Origin: Virgifigura deserti
Lineage (GTDB): Bacteria > Pseudomonadota > Alphaproteobacteria > Dongiales > Dongiaceae
Length of the DNA stretch: 64,000 nucleotides
Reading direction: 5' to 3'
NCBI GenBank assembly: GCA_003576685.1
Contig: QOZR01000004.1
Span: 248,001-312,000 of the forward strand
Shown one piece after another: positions 1 to 9,874 of this stretch. The notes beneath the pieces are model-generated. The model had not been told where the DNA came from, ran no database searches, and worked only from the letters and a program-made list of their open reading frames with translations. Each line of letters opens with the position of its first letter. Position 1 is the stretch's first letter. Position numbers and translations under genes: made by a program.

Positions 1-924
1 ATCTTCGCCGACAATCTCAACGCGCCCTATGGGCTCGCGCTGGCCAACGGCGCCATTTACGTCGCCAACCAGGATTCGCTGGTGCGCTTCGACTATCGTG
101 ACGGCCAGACCGAGGCGAGCGGGCCGCCGACGACGGTCACGGAGCTGCCGTCGGTGATCAATCATCACTGGACGAAGGCGATGACCGCCAGCCCAGATGG
201 CCGCTTTCTCTATGTCGGCATCGGATCCAACAGCAACATCACCGAGCGCGGGATGGACGTTGAGGAAGACCGGGCAATGGTGTGGCAGATCGACGCACAG
301 ACGGGGGCGCACAAGCGTTACGCAACCGGTCTTCGCAACCCCACTGCTCTCGCCATTCAGCCGGGAACGGGCCAGCTCTGGGCGGCCGTGAACGAACGGG
401 ACGAAATTGGCCCCAACCTTGTTCCGGATTACCTGACTGCAGTGCGTGAGGGCGGCTTCTACGGGTGGCCCTACAGCTATTGGGGTCAGAACGTCGACCC
501 ACGCGCGCAACCGCAGGATCCGCAGAAGGTCGCCTCGGCAATCCGCCCGGACTATAGCCTGGGATCGCATGTGGCAGCGCTTGGCCTGGCCTTCTCGATT
601 CCGGCAATGGGCGCGGATTTCGCCGAGGGGGTGTTTGTCGGCGAGCATGGCAGCTGGAACCGCAGCGTCCCAGTCGGCTACAAGGTGGTCTTCGTGCCGT
701 TCCGCAACGGCCGTCCCGCCGGCGACCCGATCGATTTCGTTTCCGGCTTCCTGAATGACGACGGCAACACGCGCGGACGACCGGTCGGGGTGACGGTGGA
801 TCCGCGCGGCGCCTTGATCGTCGCCGATGACTTGTCGAACACAGTCTGGAGAATTACGAGAAACCAACCCAAACAGGCCGCAGCATCGGTATCCGTCGAA
901 GGCCAGCCCGATCGAATTCGCTGA
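1..924 (+). CDS. PQQ-dependent sugar dehydrogenase / sorbosone dehydrogenase family, 5' truncated
   Basis: The reading frame is open from base 1, so the gene starts upstream of the window; 307 C-terminal residues are visible. They show the repeats of the soluble glucose/sorbosone dehydrogenase beta-propeller: GLRNPTALAIQP, then EGGFYGWPY, then FVGEHGSWNRS and a final blade ending near VTVDPRGALIVADDLSNTVWR. These are the usual landmarks of the GDH/sorbosone dehydrogenase family, which oxidises sugars or polyols with PQQ or a bound quinone, normally in the periplasm. The signal peptide would lie outside the window, and the substrate cannot be told. It is convergent with rpsD. Confidence 0.8.
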   Translation: MFADNLNAPYGLALANGAIYVANQDSLVRFDYRDGQTEASGPPTTVTELPSVINHHWTKAMTASPDGRFLYVGIGSNSNITERGMDVEEDRAMVWQIDAQTGAHKRYATGLRNPTALAIQPGTGQLWAAVNERDEIGPNLVPDYLTAVREGGFYGWPYSYWGQNVDPRAQPQDPQKVASAIRPDYSLGSHVAALGLAFSIPAMGADFAEGVFVGEHGSWNRSVPVGYKVVFVPFRNGRPAGDPIDFVSGFLNDDGNTRGRPVGVTVDPRGALIVADDLSNTVWRITRNQPKQAAASVSVEGQPDRIR

Positions 925-1026
925 CGCCGCAAGGCAGGCGGCGGCCGTACGCGGCCATGCGGCTGCGCATCAACGCTTGACACCCGGATAATCACTCGCC
1001 CAGCGCGGCAAAACGCTTGAGGGGCT

Positions 1027-1057
1027 GACGGCCGCCGAACGAGGTCCGCCGGCCGTC
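1027..1057. repeat. GC-rich inverted repeat between convergent genes
   Basis: Arms GACGGCCG (1027-1034) and CGGCCGTC (1050-1057) are perfect 8-base complements around a 15-base loop, between the end of the dehydrogenase gene and the end of rpsD. It could help end transcription from either side, but neither strand has a T-run after the stem, so it is not a standard intrinsic terminator. Confidence 0.35.
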
Positions 1058-1084
1058 AAATTCCACATTTCAGGCGAAGAGGCC

Positions 1085-1705
1085 TTAGCTCATCTTGGAG
1101 TAGTACTCGATGACGAGGCTGGGCTCCATCTGCACCGGGAACGGCACGTCGGCGAGTGCCGGCGCGCGCAGGAAGATCGCCTTCATCGCCTTCTGATCGA
1201 CGTCGATATAGTCCGGAATATCGCGCTCCGCAGAGGCGGCCGCTTCCAGCACGATCGCCAGATCGCGGGACTTCTCTTTGATTTCGATCACATCGCCATC
1301 CTTCACCTGGAAGGAGGGGATGTTGACCCGCCGGCCATTGACCCGGATATGGCCGTGATTGATGAACTGACGCGCGGCGAACGGGGTCGTCGCGAACTTC
1401 GAGCGGTAGACTACCGCGTCGAGGCGACGCTCCAGGAGGCCGACCAGGTTCTCGCCGGTATCGCCGCGCCGGCGCACCGCCTCCTCATACAGGCGGCGGA
1501 ACTGGCGCTCGCCGATATTTCCGTAATAGCCCTTCAGCTTCTGCTTGGCCTTGAGCTGCAGGCCGAAATCCGAGGGCTTCTTGCGGCGCTGGCCATGCTG
1601 GCCGGGGCCATATTCGCGGCGGTTGATGGGGCTCTTCGGCCGGCCCCAGAGGTTCACGCCCAGGCGGCGATTGATCTTGTACTTCGATTCCAGTCTTTTC
1701 GACAT
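1085..1705 (-). CDS. rpsD: 30S ribosomal protein S4
   Basis: 206 residues, full length for bacterial S4. The N-terminus [16 protein letters not shown] and the following [19 protein letters not shown] are typical of the alphaproteobacterial form. The S4 RNA-binding domain is about residues 94-160, with [15 protein letters not shown] and the turn [19 protein letters not shown]4 binds 16S rRNA early in small-subunit assembly and can act as a translational repressor in some bacteria. It stands alone rather than in the alpha operon, as is usual in alphaproteobacteria, and has its own promoter-like sequence upstream. Confidence 0.97.
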   Translation of the reverse strand: MSKRLESKYKINRRLGVNLWGRPKSPINRREYGPGQHGQRRKKPSDFGLQLKAKQKLKGYYGNIGERQFRRLYEEAVRRRGDTGENLVGLLERRLDAVVYRSKFATTPFAARQFINHGHIRVNGRRVNIPSFQVKDGDVIEIKEKSRDLAIVLEAAASAERDIPDYIDVDQKAMKAIFLRAPALADVPFPVQMEPSLVIEYYSKMS

Positions 1706-1822
1706 GCCTGATCCCGTTTTCGGTTGCTGTCTTGTCCCGATAGGTCCGGGCTTTTCTCAAGCACGGACGGGACCGCGGCGCTCATTCGCCCGCGACCCGC
1801 ATTTTCGGGAAGGAAAGCGCGG

Positions 1823-1851
1823 TTTCTACCGCCGCCGGCCCGCTACGTCAA
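1823..1851 (-). promoter_or_regulatory. sigma70-like promoter for rpsD
   Basis: On the minus strand TTGACG (1851-1846) and TAGAAA (1828-1823) are separated by 17 bases, about 120 bases upstream of the rpsD start. Spacing and the -35 box fit the housekeeping consensus; the -10 is weaker. Found by eye only. Confidence 0.5.
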
Positions 1852-1889
1852 GGGTAAGGCTTGGTTAACACCAGGTCGGGCGCGCACCG

Positions 1890-2675
1890 CTATGACTGCC
1901 CGCGCCGCACGCGCATCGTCGAGAGCTCCTTCACGATGCCGTGGAGGGTCTGGATTTCCTGTTCGGTCAGGTCGGCCCGCTGGAACAGGTTGCGGATATT
2001 GCGGACCATGCTCGGCCGCTTCTCGATATTGCGCAGGAAGCCGCAGGCGTCAAGCTCGCGCTCCAGATGGGCGAAGAAGTTGAGGAGCTCGTCCTTGGTC
2101 GCCGGCCGCGTCGCGTTGGTGACGAGCTGGCGCGCCGGCGCGTCCGTTCCCGCCTGGTACCATTCATAGCCGACCACGAGGACGGCCTGCCCCAGATTGA
2201 GCGAGGAGAAGCCCGGGTTCAGCGGCACGGAGAGGACGGTGTCGGCGAGCGCAATATCGTCGTTGAAGAGGCCCGTCCGCTCCGGCCCGAACAGCACGCC
2301 GATCGCCTCGTCCCGGCCGATCGCCGCGCGCATCTCCTGCACCGCTTGGCGCGGCGTTACCACCGGCTTGATCATCTCGCGCGGGCGGGCGGTCGTGGCA
2401 TAGACGCGGTTGAGATCGGAGATCGCCGCCTCGGTGCTGTCGTAAAGCCGCGCCCGCCCGATCACCTCGACCGCGCCGGAGGCCGACGCGACCGCCTTCT
2501 CGTTCGGCCAGCCGTCGCGCGGCCGCACCAGCCGCAGATCGGTGAGGCCGCAATTCAGCATCGCCCGCGCCGCGGCGCCGATATTCTCGCCGAGCTGCGG
2601 CTCGACCAGAACGATCGCCGGGCCGGTCCTCGGGGCCGCTTCGGAACCGGTCTTGGTCCGGTCGGTGCCGGCCAT
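1890..2675 (-). CDS. trmJ: tRNA (cytidine/uridine-2'-O-)-methyltransferase, TrmJ-like SPOUT enzyme
   Basis: 261 residues from the ATG at 2675. SPOUT landmarks are visible: the N-terminal LVEPQLGENIGAAARAM, then GVLFGPERTGLFNDD, then the knotted SAM-binding stretch VPLNPGFSSLNLGQAV, followed by the C-terminal extension characteristic of TrmJ. The family 2'-O-methylates position 32 of tRNAs using SAM. The start ATG overlaps the cimA stop (TGATG), and the run GGGGGA sits just upstream, so translation is probably coupled to cimA. A TTG one codon earlier is possible but less likely. Sister TrmH-type methylases share part of the fold, so the exact target is inferred. Confidence 0.85.
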   Translation of the reverse strand: MAGTDRTKTGSEAAPRTGPAIVLVEPQLGENIGAAARAMLNCGLTDLRLVRPRDGWPNEKAVASASGAVEVIGRARLYDSTEAAISDLNRVYATTARPREMIKPVVTPRQAVQEMRAAIGRDEAIGVLFGPERTGLFNDDIALADTVLSVPLNPGFSSLNLGQAVLVVGYEWYQAGTDAPARQLVTNATRPATKDELLNFFAHLERELDACGFLRNIEKRPSMVRNIRNLFQRADLTEQEIQTLHGIVKELSTMRVRRGQS

Positions 2676-4279
2676 CAATCCCCCGCCCTGACTTCGGCGC
2701 CCGCGCGGAACAGCTTCCAGGTGATGCCGTCATGCAGCGCGCTGTAGGAGGCGTCGATGATGTTGGGCGAGACGCCGACCGTGCTCCACCGTTCGCCCTC
2801 GCTGTCGGCGCTCTCGATCATGACGCGGGTGACCGCCCCGGTGCCCGCGCTTGGCGTCAGGATGCGGACCTTGTAATCGACGAGCCGCATGTCCTCGAGC
2901 GCCGGATAGACCGGCAGGAGCGCCTTGCGCAGCGCCGAATCGAGCGCGTTCACCGGCCCGTTCCCGGTCGCCACCGTCATCGATTGCCGGCCGCCGACCT
3001 CGAGGGTGATCGTCGCCTCGGACTCGGTGACCAGCTCGCCGCGGGCGTTCCAGCGGCGGTCGTCCATAACCCGGAACCGGTTCAGCCGGAAATAGTCCGG
3101 CACATGGCCCAGGGCGCGGCGGGCGAGCAGCTCGAAGCTCGCCTCCGCGCCGTCATAGGCATAGCCGTCATATTCCCGCGCCTTCACCGCCTCGACCAGC
3201 GTGGCGATCTTCGGGTCGTCGGGATCGACCTCCAGCCCGATATCGCGGAAGCGGGCCAGGATGTTGGCACGGCCTGACTGGTCGGAGACGACGATGTGGC
3301 GGCGGTTGCCGACCAGCGTGGGCTCGATATGCTCGTAGGTGCGCGGGTCCTTCTCGACCGCCGAGACATGCAGCCCGCCCTTATGCGCGAAGGCCGATTC
3401 GCCGACATAAGGAGCGCTGCGCGACGGCGCCCGGTTCAGCCGCTCGTCCAGCAGCCGGGAGAGCTGGGTCAGATGCGCCAGGTCGCTCCTGTCCAGGCCG
3501 ATCTCGAAATCGGTCTTCAGCAGCAGGCTGGGGATCAGCGAGATCAGGTTCGCGTTGCCGCAGCGCTCGCCCAGGCCGTTCAGCGTGCCCTGGATCTGCC
3601 GCGCGCCGGCGCGGACCGCAGCCAAGCTGTTGGCGACGGCGTTCTCGGTGTCGTTGTGGCAGTGGATGCCGAGGCGGTCACCGGGGATATACTCCGTTAC
3701 CTCGCCGACGATGCGCTCGACCTCGTGCGGCAGGGTGCCGCCATTAGTGTCGCAGAGCACGATCCAGCGCGCGCCCGCCTCATAGGCCGCGCGGACGCAG
3801 TCGAGCGCATAGCCTGGATTGGCCTTGTAGCCATCGAAGAAATGCTCGGCGTCGAACATCACCTCGCGCATGCGCGTCATCGCCAGCGCGACGCTCTCGC
3901 CGATCATCGCGACGTTCTCCGACCGCTCGATGCCGAGCGCCAGGTCGACATGGAAATCCCAGCTCTTGCCGACCATGCAGACCGAGTCGGCCTTGGTCGA
4001 CAGGAGCGCCGCCAGGCCGGGATCGTTGGCGGCGCTGCGGCCCGGCCGACGGGTCATACCGAAGGCGCTGAGCCGCGCACGCTTCAGCGCGGGCGGCGCC
4101 GCGAAGAAGGCGTCATCGGTCGGGTTGGCGCCGGGCCAGCCGCCCTCGATATAGTCGATGCCGATCCTGTCGAGCGCCTGGGCGATCGCGACCTTATCGC
4201 CGACGCCGAAATCGACGCCCTGCGTCTGCGCGCCATCGCGCAGCGTGCTGTCATACAGATAGACGCGCTTATCGGTCAT
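2675..4279 (-). CDS. cimA: (R)-citramalate synthase
   Basis: 534 residues. The HMGL-like TIM barrel begins with LYDSTLRDGAQTQGVDF, which holds the metal-binding Asp and catalytic Arg, and includes the metal ligands in HCHNDTENAVANSLAAV and the GLGERCGNANL loop. The C-terminal LeuA-type allosteric domain (about residues 400-530) is present. CimA joins pyruvate and acetyl-CoA to citramalate, feeding isoleucine synthesis without threonine. 2-isopropylmalate synthase is the main alternative, but the DSTLRDGAQTQG form and length fit the CimA branch. The start MTDKRVYLY has GGGAAG upstream; a longer reading to 4318 would run toward a palindromic repeat and is unlikely. Confidence 0.85.
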   Translation of the reverse strand: MTDKRVYLYDSTLRDGAQTQGVDFGVGDKVAIAQALDRIGIDYIEGGWPGANPTDDAFFAAPPALKRARLSAFGMTRRPGRSAANDPGLAALLSTKADSVCMVGKSWDFHVDLALGIERSENVAMIGESVALAMTRMREVMFDAEHFFDGYKANPGYALDCVRAAYEAGARWIVLCDTNGGTLPHEVERIVGEVTEYIPGDRLGIHCHNDTENAVANSLAAVRAGARQIQGTLNGLGERCGNANLISLIPSLLLKTDFEIGLDRSDLAHLTQLSRLLDERLNRAPSRSAPYVGESAFAHKGGLHVSAVEKDPRTYEHIEPTLVGNRRHIVVSDQSGRANILARFRDIGLEVDPDDPKIATLVEAVKAREYDGYAYDGAEASFELLARRALGHVPDYFRLNRFRVMDDRRWNARGELVTESEATITLEVGGRQSMTVATGNGPVNALDSALRKALLPVYPALEDMRLVDYKVRILTPSAGTGAVTRVMIESADSEGERWSTVGVSPNIIDASYSALHDGITWKLFRAGAEVRAGD

Positions 4280-4320
4280 CGGCTTCCCGCATTCCGGCGC
4301 TCGCGAGTCGGCCCTCATGG

Positions 4321-4363
4321 TTCGATAGGCTCACCATGAGGCCCTCATCCTGAGCCTATCGAA
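4321..4363. repeat. dispersed palindromic repeat, TTCGATAGGCTCA class
   Basis: TTCGATAGGCTCA (4321-4333) and TGAGCCTATCGAA (4351-4363) are perfect 13-base complements around a 17-base loop rich in CATGAG/CTCATCC. A close relative sits at 22941-22987 in this window. Such elements recur in many alphaproteobacterial genomes between genes, as I recall; function unknown. Confidence 0.75.
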
Positions 4364-4493
4364 GGATGAGGAGGCGCGCGGCCCCGGAAACCCTTGATCT
4401 CGTTGTTTTCCGGCGTCTTTCTGCACCGGTTGAGGGCCGCCGTCAACCGCGGGCCTGTCCCATCGGGCGGTTTGGCGCTATGCTCGCCGCGCC

Positions 4494-5144
4494 ATGCCAT
4501 CGCTCTCCCTGCTTCTGCCCGATCTGGCGACTCTTGCCCCATTCCTGCTCGCCAGCCTGGCGCTGAACCTGACGCCGGGCGCCGACATGGCCTATGTGGC
4601 GACGCGGAGCGTGAGCCAGGGCGCGGGCGCCGGCGTGGTGTCGGCGTTGGGCGTTTCCACGGGCGGGATGATCCACACGGCCGCCGCGGCTGTGGGGCTG
4701 TCCGCCGTGCTCCTGCATTCGGAGCTGGCCTTCACGGTGATCAAATATGCCGGCGCCGGCTATCTGATCTATCTCGCCTGGCGGATGCTGCAGGCGGGCG
4801 GTTCGGCGGAGGGTGCGGTGGCGCGGCCGCCGATCGGCCTCATGCGCGTCTATGCCGAGGGCGCGCTGACCAACCTGCTGAACCCGAAAGTCGCGCTGTT
4901 CGTCCTGGCCTTCCTGCCGCAGTTCATCGACCCGGCGAAGGGCGCGGTGGCGTGGCAGATTCTGTTCCTTGGCCTACTCTTCAATTTCGGTGGAACGCTG
5001 GTCAACACCGTCGTGGCCGTGTCAAGCAGCGCCGCCGGACGGCGGCTCAAGGGCTCTCCCCGGTTCGGCCGGGTAATGCGACGGCTCGCCGCCCTCGTCT
5101 TCATCGGCCTCGCCGTCAGGCTCGCAACGAGCGGGCGGAACTAG
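4494..5144 (+). CDS. LysE/RhtB family amino-acid exporter
   Basis: 216 residues, the usual length for the LysE translocator family, with about six hydrophobic segments. The family signature LALNLTPGADMAYVATRSVSQG lies at residues 20-45, and a second conserved stretch, GALTNLLNPKVALFVLAFLPQF, at about 122-145. These inner-membrane proteins export amino acids or their analogues such as lysine, homoserine or threonine by proton antiport. The sequence does not reveal the substrate. No good Shine-Dalgarno sequence precedes the ATG. A flavin-binding protein gene follows after 28 bases. Confidence 0.88.
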   Translation: MPSLSLLLPDLATLAPFLLASLALNLTPGADMAYVATRSVSQGAGAGVVSALGVSTGGMIHTAAAAVGLSAVLLHSELAFTVIKYAGAGYLIYLAWRMLQAGGSAEGAVARPPIGLMRVYAEGALTNLLNPKVALFVLAFLPQFIDPAKGAVAWQILFLGLLFNFGGTLVNTVVAVSSSAAGRRLKGSPRFGRVMRRLAALVFIGLAVRLATSGRN

Positions 5145-5172
5145 AATCTTCAAGCGCAGCAAGGCGGAAACA

Positions 5173-5802
5173 ATGCATATCGACGACGAACACACGATCG
5201 CTTCGGTGGAGGCGCTGGCGCAGCTCTACGACCCGCCGAGCGAGCGTGTGCGACTGAAAGAAATCGATCACCTGGATGGGATCTGCCGGGCGTTCATCGC
5301 CGCGTCGCCATTCCTTCTGCTGGCGACATGCGGCAAGAGCGGCGCCATGGACTGCTCCCCGCGCGGCGACCAGCCCGGCTTCGTCGAAGTGGCGGACGAT
5401 AAGACGCTGCTGATCCCGGACCGCAGGGGGAACAACCGGATCGACAGCCTGCGGAACATCGTCGAGAACCCGGCCGTCGGCCTTCTCTTCCTCGTCCCCG
5501 GCGTCAACGAGACCTTCCGCGTGAATGGCCGGGCGAGAATCAGCACCGATCCTGCCCTGCTCGCGCGCTTCGCCGTTGTGGGCAAGGCGCCGAAATCCGT
5601 CCTCGTCGTGACCGTGGCGGAGGTGTTCGTTCAGTGCGCCCGCGCCCTCGTGCGCTCGGAGCTGTGGAACCCGGAGAGGCACATCCGACGCGCCGACCTG
5701 CCCAGCATCGGCACCATCCTCGCCGCGCATACCGGCGGCAAGGTGGACGCGACCGCATATGACGCCGAAGCGGCGCCGAAGACGGCACAGACGCTGTACT
5801 GA
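5173..5802 (+). CDS. pyridoxamine 5'-phosphate oxidase family protein (MSMEG_1061-like)
   Basis: 209 residues. The split-barrel flavin fold is suggested by FIAASPFLLLATCGKSGAMDCSPRGD, then LIPDRRGNNRIDSLRNI and VGLLFLVPGVNETFRVNGRARI. This matches the subgroup of PNPOx-like proteins annotated as FMN-binding, MSMEG_1061-type. Related proteins bind FMN, F420 or heme, so the cofactor is open; F420 binding is conceivable because this genome makes F420, but nothing in the sequence proves it. It follows the LysE-type exporter by 28 bases and may be co-transcribed. Confidence 0.8.
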   Translation: MHIDDEHTIASVEALAQLYDPPSERVRLKEIDHLDGICRAFIAASPFLLLATCGKSGAMDCSPRGDQPGFVEVADDKTLLIPDRRGNNRIDSLRNIVENPAVGLLFLVPGVNETFRVNGRARISTDPALLARFAVVGKAPKSVLVVTVAEVFVQCARALVRSELWNPERHIRRADLPSIGTILAAHTGGKVDATAYDAEAAPKTAQTLY

Positions 5803-5935
5803 CAGGTACCGATCTCGCAATTCGAGCACCGGCCAGGAACTGGGCCGGAACCAGCCCGGCCTCGGCGTGTTCCCCTCAAGCATCGATCGGGATTCCGTTT
5901 GCCCCGACGGTTGCGCTCTCCGCGCGGGAGGTACC

Positions 5936-6994
5936 ATGGCCGCCTTGCCCCTTCCAAAGCCTCAATCGCGCAACGCGCATCTCCTGCTCGGCGCCACGGC
6001 AGCCGCGCTAGCGCTCACGCTGCCGCGACGGAGCAACTGGCGCCTGCCACTCGCCGCGCTCGGCGCCGCGGAGGTCGGCTGGGCCCTGCTGCGGGCTCCG
6101 TCCCCGGCGGTCCCCGAGAGGGCTCGGGAGGCGGCGCCCGAACTCGTCCGCAGCGCAATGGTCGAGGGCATCCTCATGCGATGGGAAGAGCATGGCGAGC
6201 GGAGCGGGAGCCTGCCGGTCGTCATGGTGCATGGTTTGCCGACGCACCCGCGTGCTTGGCGGTACGTCATTCCACAGGTGGTGCGCGATGGCGTGTGCTG
6301 TCTCGCCTGGGAGCAGGTCGGGTTCGGCTGGTCCTTGGCGGAGGGCCTGGGCCGGGATCTTTCGATCCCAGCCCAGGCCGCATACCTGCGCGCTTGGCTG
6401 CGCCATCTCGGCATCGATCGAGCCCTGTTCGTGGCTCACGATTACGGTGGGGGAGTCGTCCAGCACCTTGCGGCGGCCCGCCCCGACCTCTTCATGGGCC
6501 TGGTGCTGACGGATTGCGTCGCCTATGACAACTGGCCGGTCACGGCGGTCCGCACGGCCCGAGCGCTGAGTGGCGTCATCGAGCGCCTGCCCCCAGCGAT
6601 GGTTAAGCCTTTGTTCCTGGCGGCGCTGGCCAATCTCGGCCACGACGATGCAGCGCGCGGCGCCGAGTCCGCGGCATTGCACTGGCAGCCCTACGCTCGT
6701 CCTATCGGGCCCATCGCCTTCGCCCACCAGCTCCGCCACTTCAGCGCCCGAGACACGCTGGCCGTCGCACCGGCGCTGCCGCACCTCGATCTACCGGTTC
6801 GCATCGTCTGGGGCGAGAAGGACCCGTTGGGACTGTGGTCGGCCGAGCGTCTGGCCGCCGATCTGCGGGCGCCGCTGCAGGTCATCCCCGGCGGGCGCCA
6901 CTTTACCCTGGAGGACCATCCGGACATCATCGCTGATGCCGTGCATGCCATCCTTTCGGAGGTCAAGTCGGGGAGCAAACGCGTAGCGGGTTAG
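5936..6994 (+). CDS. alpha/beta hydrolase with Asp nucleophile (dehalogenase/epoxide-hydrolase type)
   Basis: 352 residues from the ATG at 5936, which has GGGAGG just upstream; the frame extends further but without homologous sequence. A hydrophobic N-terminus (about residues 13-55) may anchor or export the protein. The oxyanion motif HGLPTHPRAW, the nucleophile elbow HDYGGG with Asp169, an acidic VWGEKDP and His322 in GGRHFTLEDHP make up the catalytic set. An Asp in place of Ser at the elbow is the mark of haloalkane dehalogenases and epoxide hydrolases. The true substrate is unknown. Confidence 0.8.
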   Translation: MAALPLPKPQSRNAHLLLGATAAALALTLPRRSNWRLPLAALGAAEVGWALLRAPSPAVPERAREAAPELVRSAMVEGILMRWEEHGERSGSLPVVMVHGLPTHPRAWRYVIPQVVRDGVCCLAWEQVGFGWSLAEGLGRDLSIPAQAAYLRAWLRHLGIDRALFVAHDYGGGVVQHLAAARPDLFMGLVLTDCVAYDNWPVTAVRTARALSGVIERLPPAMVKPLFLAALANLGHDDAARGAESAALHWQPYARPIGPIAFAHQLRHFSARDTLAVAPALPHLDLPVRIVWGEKDPLGLWSAERLAADLRAPLQVIPGGRHFTLEDHPDIIADAVHAILSEVKSGSKRVAG

Positions 6995-7134
6995 CGAGGG
7001 CACCTGTACCGGGTCCGACAGGCTAAAGGCTTCGCGGTGGTGACTCGTTCGCCTGAACAACTGTCGCGGCGCGCGGATTTCCCGGAAAACTGGGACAGCC
7101 GGCGAACGAGTACGCTATCGCAAGTCGTGTATGG

Positions 7135-8526
7135 TCAGCCGGCGCGGCGCCAGGTCGTGCCCGTCGGGCTGTCTTCGAGGATAACGCCATCGCCGGCAAG
7201 CTCATCCCGGATGCGGTCCGCCTCGGCGAAGTTGCGGGCCTTCCGCGCGGCCATGCGGGCGGCGATTCTCTCTTCGATCTGGTCGGCCGTCGGGCCGGCC
7301 TCCGCGGTCGCCCCCCGCAACCAGGCCTCCGGGGCCTGCTGCAAGATCCCGAGGAGCCCGCCGGAAGCGAGCAAAGCGCTTTTGAGATGCGCCTTCTCCC
7401 CGTCCCCGGCCGCCTTGTTCAGCCTAGTCACCAGCTCGTGCAGATGCGAGAGCGCCAGCGGCGTGTTGAGGTCGTCCTCCAGCGCGGCCATGACCTCGCC
7501 CGACGGCGCCGCCTCGCCGTCGAGCGGCAGGTCGGCGGCCTTGTCGAGGGCGGTGTAGAAGCGGTCGAGTTCCGTCTTCGCCTCCTTCAGCCCCTCGCGG
7601 CTGATGTCGAGCGGCTGGCGATAATGGGCCGAGAGCAGCGCGAGGCGGATCGCCTCGCCGCGATGGCCCTCTTCCAGGAGCTGGCGGACAGTGAAGAAGT
7701 TGCCGAGGGACTTCGACATCTTCTCGCCTTCCACCTGAACAAATCCGTTATGCATCCAGATGCGGGCCAAGGGCGCGCCGCCATGGGCGCAGCGGCTCTG
7801 GGCGATCTCGTTCTCATGATGCGGAAAAATCAGATCCTGGCCGCCGCCATGGATGTCGAAGGTCTCGCCCAGCAGCCCCTCGGCCATAGCCGAGCACTCG
7901 ATATGCCAGCCGGGGCGGCCGCGGCCCCAGGGACTGTCCCAGCCGGGCTGGTCGGGCGTGCTCGGCTTCCACAGCACGAAGTCGGCCGGGTGCTTCTTAT
8001 AGGGCGCCACCTCGACCCGGGCGCCAGCGATCATGTCGTCGAGCGAGCGCTTCGAGAGCTGGCCATAGTCCGCCATCGCCGGGACGTGGAACAGCGCATG
8101 CCCCTCCGCCGCATAGGCGAAGCCGCCGGCAATCAGCCGCTCGGTCATCGCGATCATCTGCGAGATATGCTCCGTCGCGCGGGGCTCGTGCGTCGGCGGA
8201 AGCGCGTTCAGCGCCGCCATGTCGTCGCGATAGGCGGCCGCGGTACGCTCGGTAAGGGCGCGGATCGCCTCGCCGCTCTCCGCCGCCGCGGCGATGATCT
8301 TGTCGTCGACATCGGTGATGTTGCGGACATAGGTGACGGGGTCGGCGCCATAGGCCTGGCGCAGCAACCGGAACAGCGTATCGAAGACGACCACCGGCCG
8401 GGCGTTGCCGATATGGGCGAAGTCGTAGACGGTCGGACCGCAGACATAGAGCCGCACCCGCTTCGGGTCGAGCGGTTGAAACGGCTCCTTGCGGCGCGTC
8501 AGCGTGTTGTAGAGATGGATCGGCAC
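7135..8526 (-). CDS. cysS: cysteine--tRNA ligase
   Basis: 463 residues, full length for class I Cys[18 protein letters not shown] at about residue 29 carries the first zinc-binding Cys and the HIGH-type HIGN motif. The zinc-site segment ECSAMAEG and [19 protein letters not shown] follow, and [11 protein letters not shown] is the KMSKS loop. The enzyme charges tRNA-Cys in the cytoplasm. It is the last gene of a minus-strand run nadE-gltX-cysS, with only 7 bases between gltX and cysS, so the three are likely co-transcribed. Confidence 0.97.
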   Translation of the reverse strand: MPIHLYNTLTRRKEPFQPLDPKRVRLYVCGPTVYDFAHIGNARPVVVFDTLFRLLRQAYGADPVTYVRNITDVDDKIIAAAAESGEAIRALTERTAAAYRDDMAALNALPPTHEPRATEHISQMIAMTERLIAGGFAYAAEGHALFHVPAMADYGQLSKRSLDDMIAGARVEVAPYKKHPADFVLWKPSTPDQPGWDSPWGRGRPGWHIECSAMAEGLLGETFDIHGGGQDLIFPHHENEIAQSRCAHGGAPLARIWMHNGFVQVEGEKMSKSLGNFFTVRQLLEEGHRGEAIRLALLSAHYRQPLDISREGLKEAKTELDRFYTALDKAADLPLDGEAAPSGEVMAALEDDLNTPLALSHLHELVTRLNKAAGDGEKAHLKSALLASGGLLGILQQAPEAWLRGATAEAGPTADQIEERIAARMAARKARNFAEADRIRDELAGDGVILEDSPTGTTWRRAG

Positions 8527-8533
8527 CGGCTTC

Positions 8534-9874
8534 CTAACCCGTTTGTCCCGACAGGCGGGCGACGGCCCGCGCGCGGCCGATGAGGGGTAACAAATTCTTC
8601 AGTTCCGGTCCATGCTCGCGGCCGGTGAGCGCCAGGCGGAGCGGAAGAAACAGGGCCTTGCCCTTGCGCCCGGTCGCCTCGCGCACCCGGGCGGTCCAGG
8701 CGCCCCAGACCTCCTGGTCCCAGGGCTCCGACGGCAGCAGGTCGGCCGCCGTCGCGGCGAAGGCCGGATCCTCGATCACCGGCGTCACCGGGCCGTGGCA
8801 GACCTGCGCCCAGTCGGCAATCTCAGCCAGGGTGGCGATATTGCCGCGCACCGCCTGCCACAGCTCCTCGTCGACCTGCGCCAGCCCCATCGCCTCCAGC
8901 CGCGCACGCACGGCCGCGAACGGCGTCTCATGCAGCAGCCGCGCGTTGAGATGCGCAAGCTCCGCCGGGTCGAAGCGCGGCGCGGCGCGGCCGAAGCGGG
9001 AGATGTCGAAGCCCTGGACCAGATCATCGAGGCCGAGCTTCGGCTCCACCGAGTCGGCGGTGCCGATCCGCGCGAGATAGCTGTTGATCGCCATCGCCTC
9101 GGTGCCCTGCTCGCGCAGCGCGTCGATCGACAGACTGCCCAGCCGCTTCGACAGCCCCTCGCCCGCCGCATCGCTCAACAGCGGCAGATGGGCGAAGGCC
9201 GGCGGCTCTGCGCCCAGCGCCCGGAAGAGCTGGATCTGAGCGCCGGTGTTGGTGATGTGGTCGCTGCCGCGGATCACATGACTGACGCCGAACGCGATGT
9301 CGTCGACGACCGACGGCAGCGTGTAGAGATAGCTGCCATCCTCGCGGACCAGAACGGGATCGCTCTGGCTCGCCTCGTCGATCTGCTGCTCCCCGCGCAC
9401 CAGATCGGTCCAGGCGACGCTTTCGCGCGCTAGAAGAAAGCGCCAATGGGGCCGGCGCCCTTCGGCTTCCAGCCGCTGCCGGTCGGCATCGGTCAGCGCC
9501 CGCGCGGCACGGTCATAGACGGGTGGCCGGCCGCGCTGGAGCTGGCTTTTGCGCTTCAGGGCAAGCTCCTCAGGCGTCTCGTAGCAGGGATAAAGGCGGT
9601 CGGCCGCCTTCAGCGTCGCCACGGCCGTATCATACCGCTCCATCCCCTCCGACTGGCGGGCGAAGCGATTCCACGCGAGGCCCAACCAGCGCAGATCCGC
9701 CTCGATGCCCTCGGCGAACGCGGCGGTCGAGCGCTCACGGTCGGTGTCGTCGAGGCGCAGCAGGAACTCGCCGCCGCGGGAGCGCGCGAATAGCCAGTTC
9801 GCCAGCGCGATATAGATGTTGCCGACATGAAGGCGCCCCGTCGGGCTCGGCGCGAAGCGGACGAGGACGGTCAT
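8534..9874 (-). CDS. gltX: glutamate--tRNA ligase
   Basis: 446 residues. [25 protein letters not shown] is the N-terminal HIGH region (HVGN), and [11 protein letters not shown] is the KMSKS-equivalent loop. The C-terminal anticodon-binding helices end in [14 protein letters not shown]. Alphaproteobacteria often carry two GltX paralogues, one of them specialised for Glu-tRNA-Gln; which this is cannot be told here. Its start overlaps the nadE stop by 4 bases (ATGA), which implies translational coupling. Confidence 0.95.
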   Translation of the reverse strand: MTVLVRFAPSPTGRLHVGNIYIALANWLFARSRGGEFLLRLDDTDRERSTAAFAEGIEADLRWLGLAWNRFARQSEGMERYDTAVATLKAADRLYPCYETPEELALKRKSQLQRGRPPVYDRAARALTDADRQRLEAEGRRPHWRFLLARESVAWTDLVRGEQQIDEASQSDPVLVREDGSYLYTLPSVVDDIAFGVSHVIRGSDHITNTGAQIQLFRALGAEPPAFAHLPLLSDAAGEGLSKRLGSLSIDALREQGTEAMAINSYLARIGTADSVEPKLGLDDLVQGFDISRFGRAAPRFDPAELAHLNARLLHETPFAAVRARLEAMGLAQVDEELWQAVRGNIATLAEIADWAQVCHGPVTPVIEDPAFAATAADLLPSEPWDQEVWGAWTARVREATGRKGKALFLPLRLALTGREHGPELKNLLPLIGRARAVARLSGQTG